Source of the DNA: Hyalella azteca
Taxonomy: Eukaryota > Arthropoda > Malacostraca > Amphipoda > Hyalellidae
Direction of reading: 5' to 3'
Assembly: GCF_000764305.2 (NCBI RefSeq)
Contig: NW_025941275.1
Span: 250,708 to 314,707, forward strand
Length of the DNA stretch: 64,000 bases
Shown: positions 22,001 to 32,500 of the stretch, piece by piece
How the letters are laid out: each line of letters opens with the position of its first letter
Numbering within the stretch: position 1 is the first letter of the stretch
Notes under the pieces: model-generated
Told to the model about the DNA's origin: nothing
The model's database searches: none
The model's input: only the letters and a program-made list of their open reading frames with translations
Program-made: the position numbers and the translations under genes

Positions 22001-25000
22001 GAGGAAGAGAAGTGGTTACAAGCTTCCATAGGCAGTCGTCCCCATTCCACTTCTCTGTCTGCACGACGCAAGCTTCCTTCCAGACGACACGAGTGCATTC
22101 AGCAGCAACAAGACTTTCTAAAGTAAATGTATGTCTATGGAGTCCCGTCATGTAAAGTTTACCACGAAAAAATTGTACGAGCTATGAAGCAAGGCTTTCT
22201 ATACCATAGCAGGAAGAACGATGCAAAAAAATAGGATTAGTTCAGTAGGAAAAGGAACGTATATTTGGTTTAAATAATCATGTTTGCTGTCATATTATAT
22301 TCTAGTCTATTTTTGCCGCGTTATAACCACGAACGAAAAACAATCAACGAGCATAGATATTATAGATAATAACCACGTCCCAGCAAGGTTATAAATTGAA
22401 CCTCGTACATGCTGAAACCACTAATTAACGTATATAGGGATCGTTATATATTATCGTTACAAATATAAAGTAGGGAGAATTATTGTCGTTACAAATATAA
22501 AGTAGAGAATAGGTCGAGGGGCTAACTGAACGACAAAACTCAAGTTGCAAGCATACAAATGACGTTATGTCATTGGCATCTTATGCATGTGAAATACGTG
22601 CGCTTGAGTTTAATTGGTAGGCATAATAAGTTAAGAGTTGCGACGCCGGCTGCGACCTGGTGACCTGCGGTGGCCGGAGCACCGTGACCTACATCGCACC
22701 ACGTGGCCGCTGCTGCGCGATGGTGCGCGAGTGCGCGGCACGCACCACGGGATCACTGCTGCGCGGTGGTGCGCGGCACGCACCACGGGACCGCTGCTGC
22801 ACGGTGGTGCAGGAGTGCATGGCACGCACCACGGGACCGCTGCTGCGCGGTGGTGCGCGAGTGCGCGGCACGCACCACGGGACCGCTGCTGCGCGGTGGT
22901 GCGCGAGTGCGCGACGATGATTTACACTCACCCGATAAATGCTACTCACCCTCGATGATTTGCACTCACTCGATGAATGCTACTCGATGATTTGCACTCA
23001 CCCGATGAATGCTACTCACCCGCGATGATTTGCATCCAGCCGGCGATGTGGAAGACCGTGCTCGTCTTGAGGCACAAGAAGAGCGACATCGCTGACAGCG
23101 ACAGCACAGACACCAGCAGCGCTAAGCCAACCAGCAACTGGGTCGTAAGAAAAAATTGTCTAATTAGAGTGAAGTTTGCTGTGTATTGCGACTTGCCGTT
23201 ATTATTTCAACAGTCTTATTAACAAGAAACACTTTCAGATTATTGTATATTTCGTTTCATATACCTATATACAGTTACAAGGTATGAATGATACGCGACT
23301 GTGATGAATACAAGTACGGTAGTTTCTTAATTAGAGGCAGACATTATACCCTTGCTTCTTATTATCATCCATTTGCTGATAAAATATAGAATTATTATAC
23401 GAGTTTAAGTAATGTACTGATGCAGCTGATGCTCGCGAGAATTACACTCTTGTACTTCTGCATAAGCAACGTCTAAAATTGAGCAAGAATTGTTATGCGA
23501 GAAATACAGGTAAGTTTCTTACACGAACCTTTGTTGGGAAATCGCTCGCCTCACGTAACTGCTCTCGCAGACGAAAATCAGTCGAGGATAGCAATTTCAG
23601 GATAAAATTCTCTTAGCACAGATAATTTTCTGGAAAAAGCATTGGACCGCTGAAATTATATATTTTTTTATAGTGAGAAGCAGTTTTAATTCGAATTCAT
23701 GAACGGTGAAGGTAGAATAAAAATTTTCAAGATTTTTCTGTTGATGGAGAGGTAAACGCCTACCGGTATAGATATGTACTGATACCTTAAAAATTAGGCA
23801 TTACAGTAACTTATTTCTCGCTAAGTTTATGTTGCCATCACTCAGAAAGACTGCCATAAAAGGGGTGTTGTTTATGGTGGCAACTTTTTGGACCAACTCC
23901 ATAGTCTACAAGTGCGACATTTTTGGTAACTTGTTGATTATTTTAATATCATAAACCCCCTTCATTACCCCAACACTCACAAATGCTGTCTTAAAAGGCG
24001 TGTTGTTGACGATGCCGGGATTGGGAGAAGAGCCACCTCCTCCATCTGAACTGAAGAAGTTGAAGATATCTAGCAACTCTCCTGAACATATGACGTCATC
24101 GGGGGAGTTGTTTGGGTCAAGAGAGACGGTGGAGCACCAGCGCCATAAGCCGATGTGACCTGAAACGAACGAGCGAGACAAGCAATCAAAGGCACAGTCA
24201 GGATGATATTGGACGCGAACAAACTTATAAATAAATGATAAACACAGTTAACATGGCTGTGAACATGAACAAATGGAGAACTTGATGAGTAACAAAGTCA
24301 AGGTGACTGTAAACATGAACAAATGGAGAACTTGATGAGTAACAAAGTCAGGGTGACTGTAAACATGAACAAACGGAGAACTTGATGAGTAACAAAGTCA
24401 GGGTGACTGTAAACATGAACAAACGGAGAACTTGATGAGTAACAAACTCAGGGTGACTGTGAACATGAACAAATGGAGAACTTGATGAGTAACAAAGTCA
24501 GGGTGACTGTGAACATGAACAAATGGAGAACTTGATGAGTAACAAAGTCAGGGTGACTGTAGACATGAACAAACGGAAAGACCTGTGAGTAATCAAGCTA
24601 GTAAGCAGGTAATGAATGAATTTCATTTAGAGGAGATCACACCCATCAAAAGCAGGCGTGATAATTACAATATACAATATTATCTTTTACTATACTATAT
24701 ATTAATATTATATTATTATTATTAATATTATCTTTTACTGCTTGCGGATTTTAATAACAAAATACGTTAGATAGTTTAACTACGCTGCGTTCAAACAACA
24801 TGACCTACACATTTCAAATTTTTAAGAGAAAAAAATAAACAAAGGATTAAATACTCAAACACACAAATAGATACAAAAAGATTGTTTGCACAGATACAAA
24901 GTACACGAACACATAAAAAATTTTCAGTACACAAACTGATCCCAGTCTGCGCTAGTGTGCGCGTCGCAAGTGCGCAGGCCTGGAAAGCCTTCCAATTGTC

Positions 25001-26552
25001 ACAAATGAATTGATAACGTCTAAGCTGAGAAGCTGGTGCCGACTTCGCATTAAAGTTGCGATCAATAATTATTCAGGTTTAGGTTCGTCTTGTATAATTG
25101 GCATCTGATTACATCAATACTCCAGTCAACACAATGCATAAAAAATTTACGTCTGACGGGAAATAACACATTAAAAATTGAAAGTTTTCTTGGATTACCA
25201 AAATAAGTTCGTAAAACTATTCATGTAATAAGCAGAGCATAAAATTTTAAGTAAAGTTTTCCACAGGAAGAAAATAAGAAATTAGAGGTAAAATAATGAA
25301 GAAATAAAAATCATAAAATAAATAATGGACGTTTTACGGCCCAGGCGCCAAAGGTCATCAGCCCGGGTGAGAATAGTGGCAAGGTCAGAGCGCACGCTAA
25401 GAATGATTAGCTGCTGAATTGGTGATTAACTGCATGAATTGGTATACTGACCTTCCATGCACCTCACGCGGCGCCGTCATGGAAATATACTTTTCTTGTC
25501 AAAACCGTAGACAAAAAAAAGAATACTTTAATTATCAAAACTATACGTGGCTTGGCATAGAGAATCGGAACTAATTTACTAGATTTAGCTCAGAAATGCC
25601 AGTTCTGTGATAATTTTTGTTTTTGTGATGATGCAATTAAACTGGAATTAAAAATGCAAGATAAACTCTAAAAATGTGGTTTTATCGAGGCGTTCAGCCT
25701 GACGTGTGTCGTTCCGGTTTTCATATAGAATATTTTAGGAAACAAAGAGCTATTTAGAATTTATATGTTAATATTAGAACGTGCAACTTTTCAATATCAT
25801 GATAGCTAGTCTATAATTGGCAATAGTGTCTATAAATAAAGAATTTTGCCAGTCACATGCACAAATATCGCTAGAAAAACGAGCGTACATTCCTTGTTTA
25901 TACTAATTATTATTACCAACACTATATACTTAATTTAAATATAATGAGCACACTAAGGAGGAATTTCTTTCTGCAAAACTTTTTTTTTTAATTAATTCCT
26001 GAGAAGGCATTCGGAGGCGCAGGTAAGACGTCAAAGGTGACAATTTTACGTCACCAAGCTCAGTCCTCGACTAGGTTCCCTCAACAATGCCTCATTGTAT
26101 CGAGTCGCCTGCAACGGATAGCGTAACGGTTGCCCAATTCTCACTGACACTCACCCGAATTTTTTTCAAGTCGACGGCAGACGAGAGAAAAAAATAGTTG
26201 TAGAGTACGGTATCAAGCATTGAAAATATGGAATTTATAGTTTTTTTCCGAGTGGACTGTAACAAATAAACAAAATTCATAAAATAGTTAATAAGGAATA
26301 AGCCCTAATTAATCACCTTAAAGACATAATTGTGTAATCTAATATTTACAGAGGCATAAACAACCAATATTCAAATTACTAACCTGGCCCAGTGTCGGTA
26401 GCTGTGCCGACCCAGTGTGGCTGCATGAACACCACAGCCACAATGATGGTGAAGCAGAGGGTGAAGACACACCACAACACACCCACAGCTCGGGCATGTC
26501 GGGTGAAACGACCTTGGGGTGAGCTGGGTGACACGGGCACACCTTTCCCCAT
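19030..26552 (-). CDS. LHFPL3/4/5-type tetraspan membrane protein, 6 coding exons
   Basis: Exons in coding order: 26552-26384, 24159-23981, 23137-23020, 20573-20433, 19819-19715, 19169-19030. All have GT-AG borders and matching phases, giving 283 aa. TM1 (GVLWCVFTLCFTIIVAVVF, about residues 25-43) is followed by QPHWVG and a loop with GLWRWC, the claudin-superfamily signature form. TM2 lies about 117-137, TM3 about 150-171 with YPLGF, TSEVRHLCG in the second loop, and TM4 in WAYVLAIIG-VFDAVVLAALAL. The C-terminal tail is SRKSLNLQPVMMMPP. Similarity is closest to vertebrate LHFPL3/4/5, e.g. CSIRWAYVLAIIG. Family members act as plasma-membrane accessory subunits: LHFPL5 in the hair-cell mechanotransduction complex, LHFPL4 with GABA-A receptors. 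The role here is unknown. An in-frame stop precedes the chosen ATG with no ATG between. Four of its six exons border tandem arrays made from their own edges. Confidence 0.93.
19500..19735 (-). repeat. LHFPL exon 5 donor-derived tandem array (34-bp unit)
   Basis: Six clear units and one degenerate unit. On the coding strand each carries GATATACAAAG|GTGGGTC, a copy of the exon 5 end (GAAATATACAAAG) and its donor. The true exon end is the unit nearest the coding sequence, at 19715. The unit is not a multiple of three. Confidence 0.92.
20551..20832 (-). repeat. LHFPL exon 4 acceptor-derived tandem array (64-bp unit, 5 copies)
   Basis: Starts recur at 20551, 20615, 20679, 20743 and 20812. On the coding strand the full units carry TGTTGCAG|GTTGCCTGCTGG, copying the exon 4 acceptor (TATTGCAG) and about 25 bases of exon. 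The true acceptor is the one giving exon start 20573. The farthest unit is truncated and lacks the acceptor. Confidence 0.92.
20833..22637. other. Intron 3 of the LHFPL gene, unique part
   Basis: AT-rich intronic sequence. Local A-rich diverged repeats occur at 20880-21200 (AATCGAAAGCTG-like). No exon, RNA gene or element was recognised. Confidence 0.45.
22680..22916. repeat. GC-rich minisatellite of about 46 bp in LHFPL intron 3
   Basis: Around five units with CGCACCACGGGACCGCTGCT and GCGGTGGTGCGCGAGTGCGC. It is strikingly GC-rich against the AT-rich surroundings and is open in several frames on both strands, as expected for a GC-rich repeat. It abuts the exon 3 donor array. Confidence 0.85.
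22915..23035 (-). repeat. LHFPL exon 3 donor-derived tandem array (about 35-39 bp unit)
   Basis: Three to four units. On the coding strand they alternate TGCAAATCATCG, GGGTGAGT and AGCATTCATCG. The exon 3 end (CAAATCATCGCG) and its GTGAGT donor at 23019 are copied, so several extra GGGTGAGT donors follow the true one. Confidence 0.85.
24255..24590. repeat. 50-bp minisatellite in LHFPL intron 1
   Basis: Six to seven near-identical units containing GTGACTGTAAACATGAACAA and ATGGAGAACTTGATGAGTAA. It starts about 95 bp upstream of exon 2 in coding orientation. No copied splice site was seen in the unit. Confidence 0.9.
24591..26383. other. Intron 1 of the LHFPL gene, unique part
   Basis: AT-rich, with no exon recognised. 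A more GC-rich block at 25330-25480 (GGCCCAGGCGCCAAAGG) is of unknown nature. Confidence 0.45.
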
Positions 26553-26720
26553 TACTGATATAATACAGCAAGGATTTTCAGGTGCACGATGATCGAACGG
26601 TGAGCTTGTGAACTTTATACTTGGTAGTTATTCGGGAAGACGAATGTTGATAGAAAATACAGAGGGGGTAAATGTTTGTGTTCTCACGTTGGTTTCACGA
26701 AGCGAAAATGATTTGGAGCG

Positions 26721-26753
26721 CCTATAAAACTTGTACCTACCAAGTTTTATAGG
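26721..26753 (-). promoter_or_regulatory. Perfect 13-bp hairpin carrying TATAAAA, upstream of LHFPL start
   Basis: CCTATAAAACTTG at 26721-26733 and its exact reverse complement at 26741-26753 are separated by 7 bases. TATAAAA therefore occurs on both strands. On the minus strand it lies roughly 190 bp upstream of the LHFPL ATG, a possible TATA box. The promoter role is inferred from position only. Confidence 0.35.
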
Positions 26754-28074
26754 TGAACAAGTGATTTAAAAAATTAAAAAATTCTTGAGGAACTTCAGAG
26801 GAAGCACGCAGAAGCTCTGATTTCTTTATAAATTATGGAACAAAGTTGCAGCTTGGGAGACCAAATATTTCGAGGGGGTTTATGTGGATTACAATATATG
26901 GTGTCAACTGGCTAGTAATGATCGGTATAATCAAGCGAGAACATGAAGATTTTAGAAGCAAGAGCAAAAAAGAAATAAGAGTAACTATATGTGAGGTGAC
27001 TAGATATGGCGCGAAGAAATCAGCGAGATCGCGATATCAGTGTACCGGTATCGGGAAAAGAAAAAAGTTTCTTTTTCAGCATAAATATCCGTAAATATTT
27101 TCAAGCTCAAAACATTCTCTTGAAAAAGATTTATTATTTTAGTATTTTGAAGAATTTATATAGATGAATAATTTTTTCACAATAACAAATTGTCAATGCA
27201 TACGTAGTTATTGTGTTATATTAATTACCGGTAACTCGCAATACCATTTCACTCTTCCACCGATTAGTTGGCATTATATTTTCAAATCAACTGTAAACAA
27301 AACGAAACGTTCATGAGCCATGAGACATTTAATCGTGAGCCGTGAGCCGCCTGGGCAACGCACTTGCAGGCAAACTGTCATAATAAAAGTGCAGGATAAA
27401 ATCAAAACAACTGCACAAGAAATAAAAAAAAACAGACTTCCCACTTAAATTAAACTTCCATTATGTGTGAATTTCAAGAAAATGCTTACTGATTCATTGA
27501 TACGAAAAAAAAACAATTCCAATGTCTTGGGTAGGAAAATTGTGTTGTTGGATTTATAAATCTGGCTCATGAGCAGAAAAAAATCTACACATGATACAGC
27601 GTTTACGTGAGCAATAAAATATTATGGGAAGAAACAGCTTCCTATAGTTTCGGCATAGCGTAAATACGGAGAGCTTGGCCTGTCAGAGAAAAATCTCGCC
27701 AGCCATGAAGTTCAGGCTTGAGTTGCCACTTTCTCCTAAGCGACTCCTTTTTTATCGCTTTATTCTTAACATTCACACGGCAAAAATAGCCGAACTAACC
27801 ATGAGCATTGAGCCAAAGCACGCAATTCTTTATTGAGAGATTCCTTATTGTTTAGAATAAATCTGAAAGCTGTTGCTTGAGCATTTCGAGAAGTGGTTCA
27901 CCTCAAACAATAAGCAAATTTACCACGCATGAATCTCAGCAAAAGTGTCGCTGATCCGAGAATGACGATGCTATGTTTTATGTCTGCAGAATAGTAAACA
28001 TCATAATTTAGTTAAAAATTATTTTAATAAAAAACTCGGAAGCTTGGGACTCGAATTTAGAGAAGAATAAATCG
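26754..28074. other. Non-coding stretch upstream of LHFPL gene
   Basis: AT-rich with no recognisable exon, RNA gene or transposon end. Confidence 0.45.
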
Positions 28075-28675
28075 TGTAATTCAATACTTGCGTATTGCGT
28101 GCAATTCACTACTTGCGTATCGCGTGTAATTCAATACTTGCGTATCGCGTGCAATTCAATACTTGCGTATCGCGTGCAATTCAATACTTGCGTATCGCGT
28201 GCAATTCAATACTTGCGTATCGCGTGCAATACAATACTTGCGTAGCGCGTGTAATTCAATACTTGCGTATCGCGTGTAATTCAATACTTGCGTATCGCGT
28301 GCAATTTAATACTTGCGTATCGCGTGCAATACAATACTTGCGTAGCGCGTGTAATTCAATACTTGCGTATCGCGTGTAATTCAATACTTGCGTATCGCGT
28401 GCAATTTAATACTTGCGTATCGCGTGCAATACAATACTTGCGTAGCGCGTGTAATTCAATACTTGCGTATCGCGTGTAATTCAATACTTGCGTAGCGCGT
28501 GTAATTCAATACTTGCGTATCGCGTGCAATTCAATACTTGCGTACGGTATCGTGTGCAATTCAATACTTGCGTATCGCGTGTAATTCAATACTTGCGCAT
28601 CGCGTGCAATTCAATACTTGCGTATCGCGTGCAATTTAATACTTGCGTACAGCGTGTAATTCAATACTACTAGCA
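28075..28675. repeat. 25-bp satellite-like array, about 24 copies
   Basis: Head-to-tail units of 25 bp with ATACTTGCGTATCGCGTG as the core. Variants (TAGCG for TATCG, AATACA for AATTCA) recur as a higher-order pattern near 28220-28470. The unit is not a multiple of three. There are no variable spacers, so it is not a CRISPR array. Confidence 0.95.
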
Positions 28676-28754
28676 TATTGCGTCTAGCAGTTAACACTCA
28701 TCAAGGCAGAGGAGAACAACTCATGCGCACCTAATTGTGTTTAGGTATATCTAT

Positions 28755-29150
28755 ACAGGTGTAGACCCATGTATATTTCGATTGAAGACCAGAGCATGCT
28801 TTTTATTAACAATCCTAATTGTTTTTTCGTACTCACAATACCCTTGATTTGTACCTACTACAGTCATTTCCAAAGTTCAATCTCAAGGGTTGCGAAATCC
28901 TTCACCAGCTTGATAATGAATATTCGAAACGTCTCATGCCATTAAAATGTCATTTGGTACCCTGTTTTTAGATTTCCTGCCGTCAGCGAGAAATTTTGTT
29001 CGACTCACTGAAAAAAAACACAACTAAGAAGATTGTTAAAAAAAGCATTCTCTGGTCTTCAATCAAACTTGCATAAATGAAAGGCTTCTGTCGAATTACA
29101 CCAATTTTCGCACCCATGTATATGGGTATACATGGGTTTACACTCATATA
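28755..29150. repeat. Imperfect inverted repeat between two tandem arrays
   Basis: The left arm (about 28755-28830) holds ACCCATGTATA and GATTGAAGACCAGAGCATGC. The right arm (about 29010-29150), reverse complemented, gives the same blocks with GATTGAAGACCAGAGAATGC and TTTAACAATC. The right arm also has an internal CATGTATATGGGTATACATG palindrome. It may be a decayed fold-back element. Confidence 0.65.
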
Positions 29151-29224
29151 TATGGTGGACATGTAGTGCATTGCTTGTAGCAAAGCAATGTTGCAGTTAA
29201 AACTACTACGGTACCTATACCTAT

Positions 29225-29550
29225 TTATCCTGGCAGAGCAGAACCAATCGTGTACACCTACTAGCGTATTGCGTGTAGCAGTTAACACTCCTTATCAAGA
29301 CGGAGAACCAATCATGTACACCTATTATAGCGTATTGCGTGTAGCAGTCAACAACAATCATGTACACATATTATAGCGTATTGCGTGTAGCAGGTAACAC
29401 TCCTTATCAAGACGGAGAACCAATCATGTACACCTATTATAGCGTATTGCGTGTAGCAATCAACACTCCTTATCAGGGCGGAGAACCAATCATGTACACC
29501 TACTAGCGTATTGCGTGTAGCAGTTAACACTCCTTATCAAGTGTAGAACC
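29225..29550. repeat. 66-bp tandem repeat, 5 copies
   Basis: Units begin AGCGTATTGCGTGTAGCAGT at 29263, 29329, 29375, 29441 and 29504. The second is shortened by 20 bp. A related single unit lies at about 28672-28735, on the other side of the inverted repeat. The GCGTATTGCGTG core resembles the neighbouring 25-bp unit. Confidence 0.88.
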
Positions 29551-32500
29551 AAATATCCCCGTCCGATGAATGGTTGGCTAACACTACGTACACATCCCCT
29601 CCTCGACTCAAGGCAATCAGGCTAATTATGGACCCGACAATCCGCCCTCGCATACTTATGAGGATAACAATCGTGATAAGAAAATATAGGAGACGAAAGT
29701 AAATCTGTTTCATAATCGAATTAGGTATATGATATCATATGAAAAAATTCGACTGTGGTTCAAGAAATGATCGGTTTCACTGCATGAACATAAGAGATTG
29801 AAAATTTTGCAATAAAATTTAAAATTAAAAAGAATTGTGGGAAATACCGAAATTCATAGCGAAAAAAACGTTACCTGCATCTATATAAGTATAATATACA
29901 AATCGCGATAAACTTGTTGCCCAGTCCTGACACCTTAGGAAGACGGCGTGCAGAGATTGAATAGAAGTGTACGAATTGATTTCCATTTACATCAAAATAA
30001 TGATATTTGTACTAAAGAACCTGGTCTAAGTTGGGGCAATGACAAATACTTGATGCGAGTCCTTTCATAACTAAATACTATCGAAAAATTTTGCAAGCCA
30101 CTAAAACTGTTGCTGACAAAAATTTATCGTTGAAAATAGACAGCAGACAAACAGCACAATAAAACACCCTGAAATGGTACGAATACCAATATCGATATCC
30201 ATTGTGGTAGTTAAACGATCCTCTATCTAGCCAACTAGGTCCCAAACACGAGTTCCAAGTTTACGAACGTTACGGTCTCAAAGATCCTTCAAGCCGTAGA
30301 CATGTTATCCAATTCTACAAGCTTAACGATCTTCTGTATGATTGCCGACTATTTGACCCCAAACACATGCCTCGCTTAGGAATTTTTGTGGCATAACGGC
30401 ACCTCACCTGCCGCGCAAAAATTGCTCGGTCAACCGTTTCGACAGCGGCCGCCTTCCGCCCTCTGCAGCGCAACGTTACCAACGGAAGTATAAACATGAA
30501 CACTGAACGTGTCATGTTAGGCGATACATTTCAAATTAATACTTATGGCTTCAGCTATCAGGTTTTTCATGTTTCACAAATGTTGTAAAATTTAAATCGG
30601 TGGCCGAGATATCCCGATAAGATTCATTTTGAATGAAAGAGCCAGAACTCTTCTTACAGCCAAAGGTTACAATCAAGTCTGACGTCACACTTGCTTGACC
30701 AAAAACTGTAGGGTATTTCTATCTCGTTCTGAGTTCATTACACCGTCAGCTTAGGTATAACTGACCGTACAGACGGCTTCTCAAGCTGATCCCACCAATC
30801 TCCAACGAGAAATCGGCCACTACGTGAACTTAAACAATTTTTTATAGCACGGCCCTGTGGCTGAGGGATGAAGTCATCTCGAGTATATACGGTTAAAAAA
30901 ACTGAGGACCGTAAAGGATGATTAGAATGTAGGTAACATGAAGGTATATAGGGATTCAGGAGGTCACATTTAACGAGTATCTAATGGACATCGATACATT
31001 AAATTTATTAACAATGATTTTTTTTAGAAAACTTGCGACTCCACAATAGAAGGCTCAAAGTATGGCCTTAGTTGACAGATGTGGTGCAAAGTAAGCTTCG
31101 AGAGTACATACCTAATATTGTGCCAGTCAAATTCTACGTAGGAGTCATCAGTCATGGGTGATCAGAAAAAACTCGAAGCACACCCACTTAGCACAGTTAT
31201 GCTTTTACTCCCGAGTCCTTGTCTATTCATACTGTAATTGATCCTGAAGTGTGCTGAGTACAACGTAATCATAGCACTTCACCCATGACTCCATAAAAGT
31301 AAGTAATCACAATAATGGAAGCCGTGAGAGTGGCAGAGAACAGCAAAGATGGTAGGTACACGACCCAGGACAAGATGACTTGAGGCCACTGGAATTCTTC
31401 TCAACCGTCCAGTCGGCGAAGAAATTCTACATTATGATAGCAATCAAATACATAGGGCACGAGATAAGCCGAGTGCAAACGCCTCCTAAACCGAATAATT
31501 TTTAATTGGAAAGGATTAATTCGTTTGATATATTGGAAATTGAACCCACTCTGGACACACAAGAAATACGTCTGGCACATGCCATATCACTACACCTTCC
31601 ACCCACAAGTTCCAGGCGGCACTGGACTGCGGTTGCCTGTTATGCAGCCAGCCTGTAGCCTGTTTTGCCCTGTTACGAACTTACGCTGTGAGTCTAGTCT
31701 CTATTGTAGGCTGCCAGCTATCAGGTCCAATTGAATGAAATCCATTCATGAGCAAGATGTACAATATCTGATATCTCTGATTTTTTCCAAAAGGTATAGG
31801 TATTTTAAGATAAAATTAAATATATCTCTGCACTTTTATTTTGTTGTTGAAAAGCTTACGATGCTTCTTTTTTTACATTTGTTCGAGCCTCGAGAATGAT
31901 TTCATACATGGAAATCCATTGAAAGTTTTCCATGAATATAAATTTAACCGAAATGCAAGGAAATATCTAAAAAAAATAATATTTATATTGAAGAACATGT
32001 TATAACATATAACTCCTTTGCCGCAATTTATAAACTTTTTGTTATAACTTTATAACATGTAGTGCCCCATGGCTGAGATATCATTATACAATGAAATTTA
32101 CTTCCCTAACATAGTTTTCAAGTTCTCATGCGCAATCCCTACCAATCACTTTATTTCATAGTTTGCTTAGTGGTAGTGGAGGCTATACGGATTACGGAAT
32201 ACATACGAGTTTTCTGAAAAGTTAGAGTTAGATTAGTCAACCATCAAAATATTTTTTCCCCTTCAGCATTTAAAAAACTGAAATTACTAAGAGTAACTAC
32301 GTCAGACACGCGTTCTGACTCTCTTATCCTGGCTGGTAGAGTGAAAAAGTATATTTATTTTTGAAATCGCTCATTTTCAACTCATTGCGAGGAGCCATAA
32401 ACAACTGGAACGAACAGTAAAAATTGCATCAATTTATTGCCTATTCTGTAGATAAAAATTTTATTTCAACGAATAATACAGAAGAACACTGATTTGTGAA

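Noticed and set aside
22631..22990. Overlapping Arg/Cys/Ala-rich open frames on both strands
   Set aside because: They arise from a GC-rich minisatellite inside an intron. Several frames are open at once, with no family similarity.
28095..28673. Repetitive open frames of 60-94 residues over the 25-bp array
   Set aside because: They are by-products of a 25-bp repeat lacking stops. The unit is not a multiple of three and the peptides cycle through frames.
18698..29550. Regular short repeats at 18.7, 19.5 and 28.1 kb that at first look like CRISPR arrays
   Set aside because: Units follow one another directly with no unique spacers, and the window is eukaryotic. They are minisatellites.
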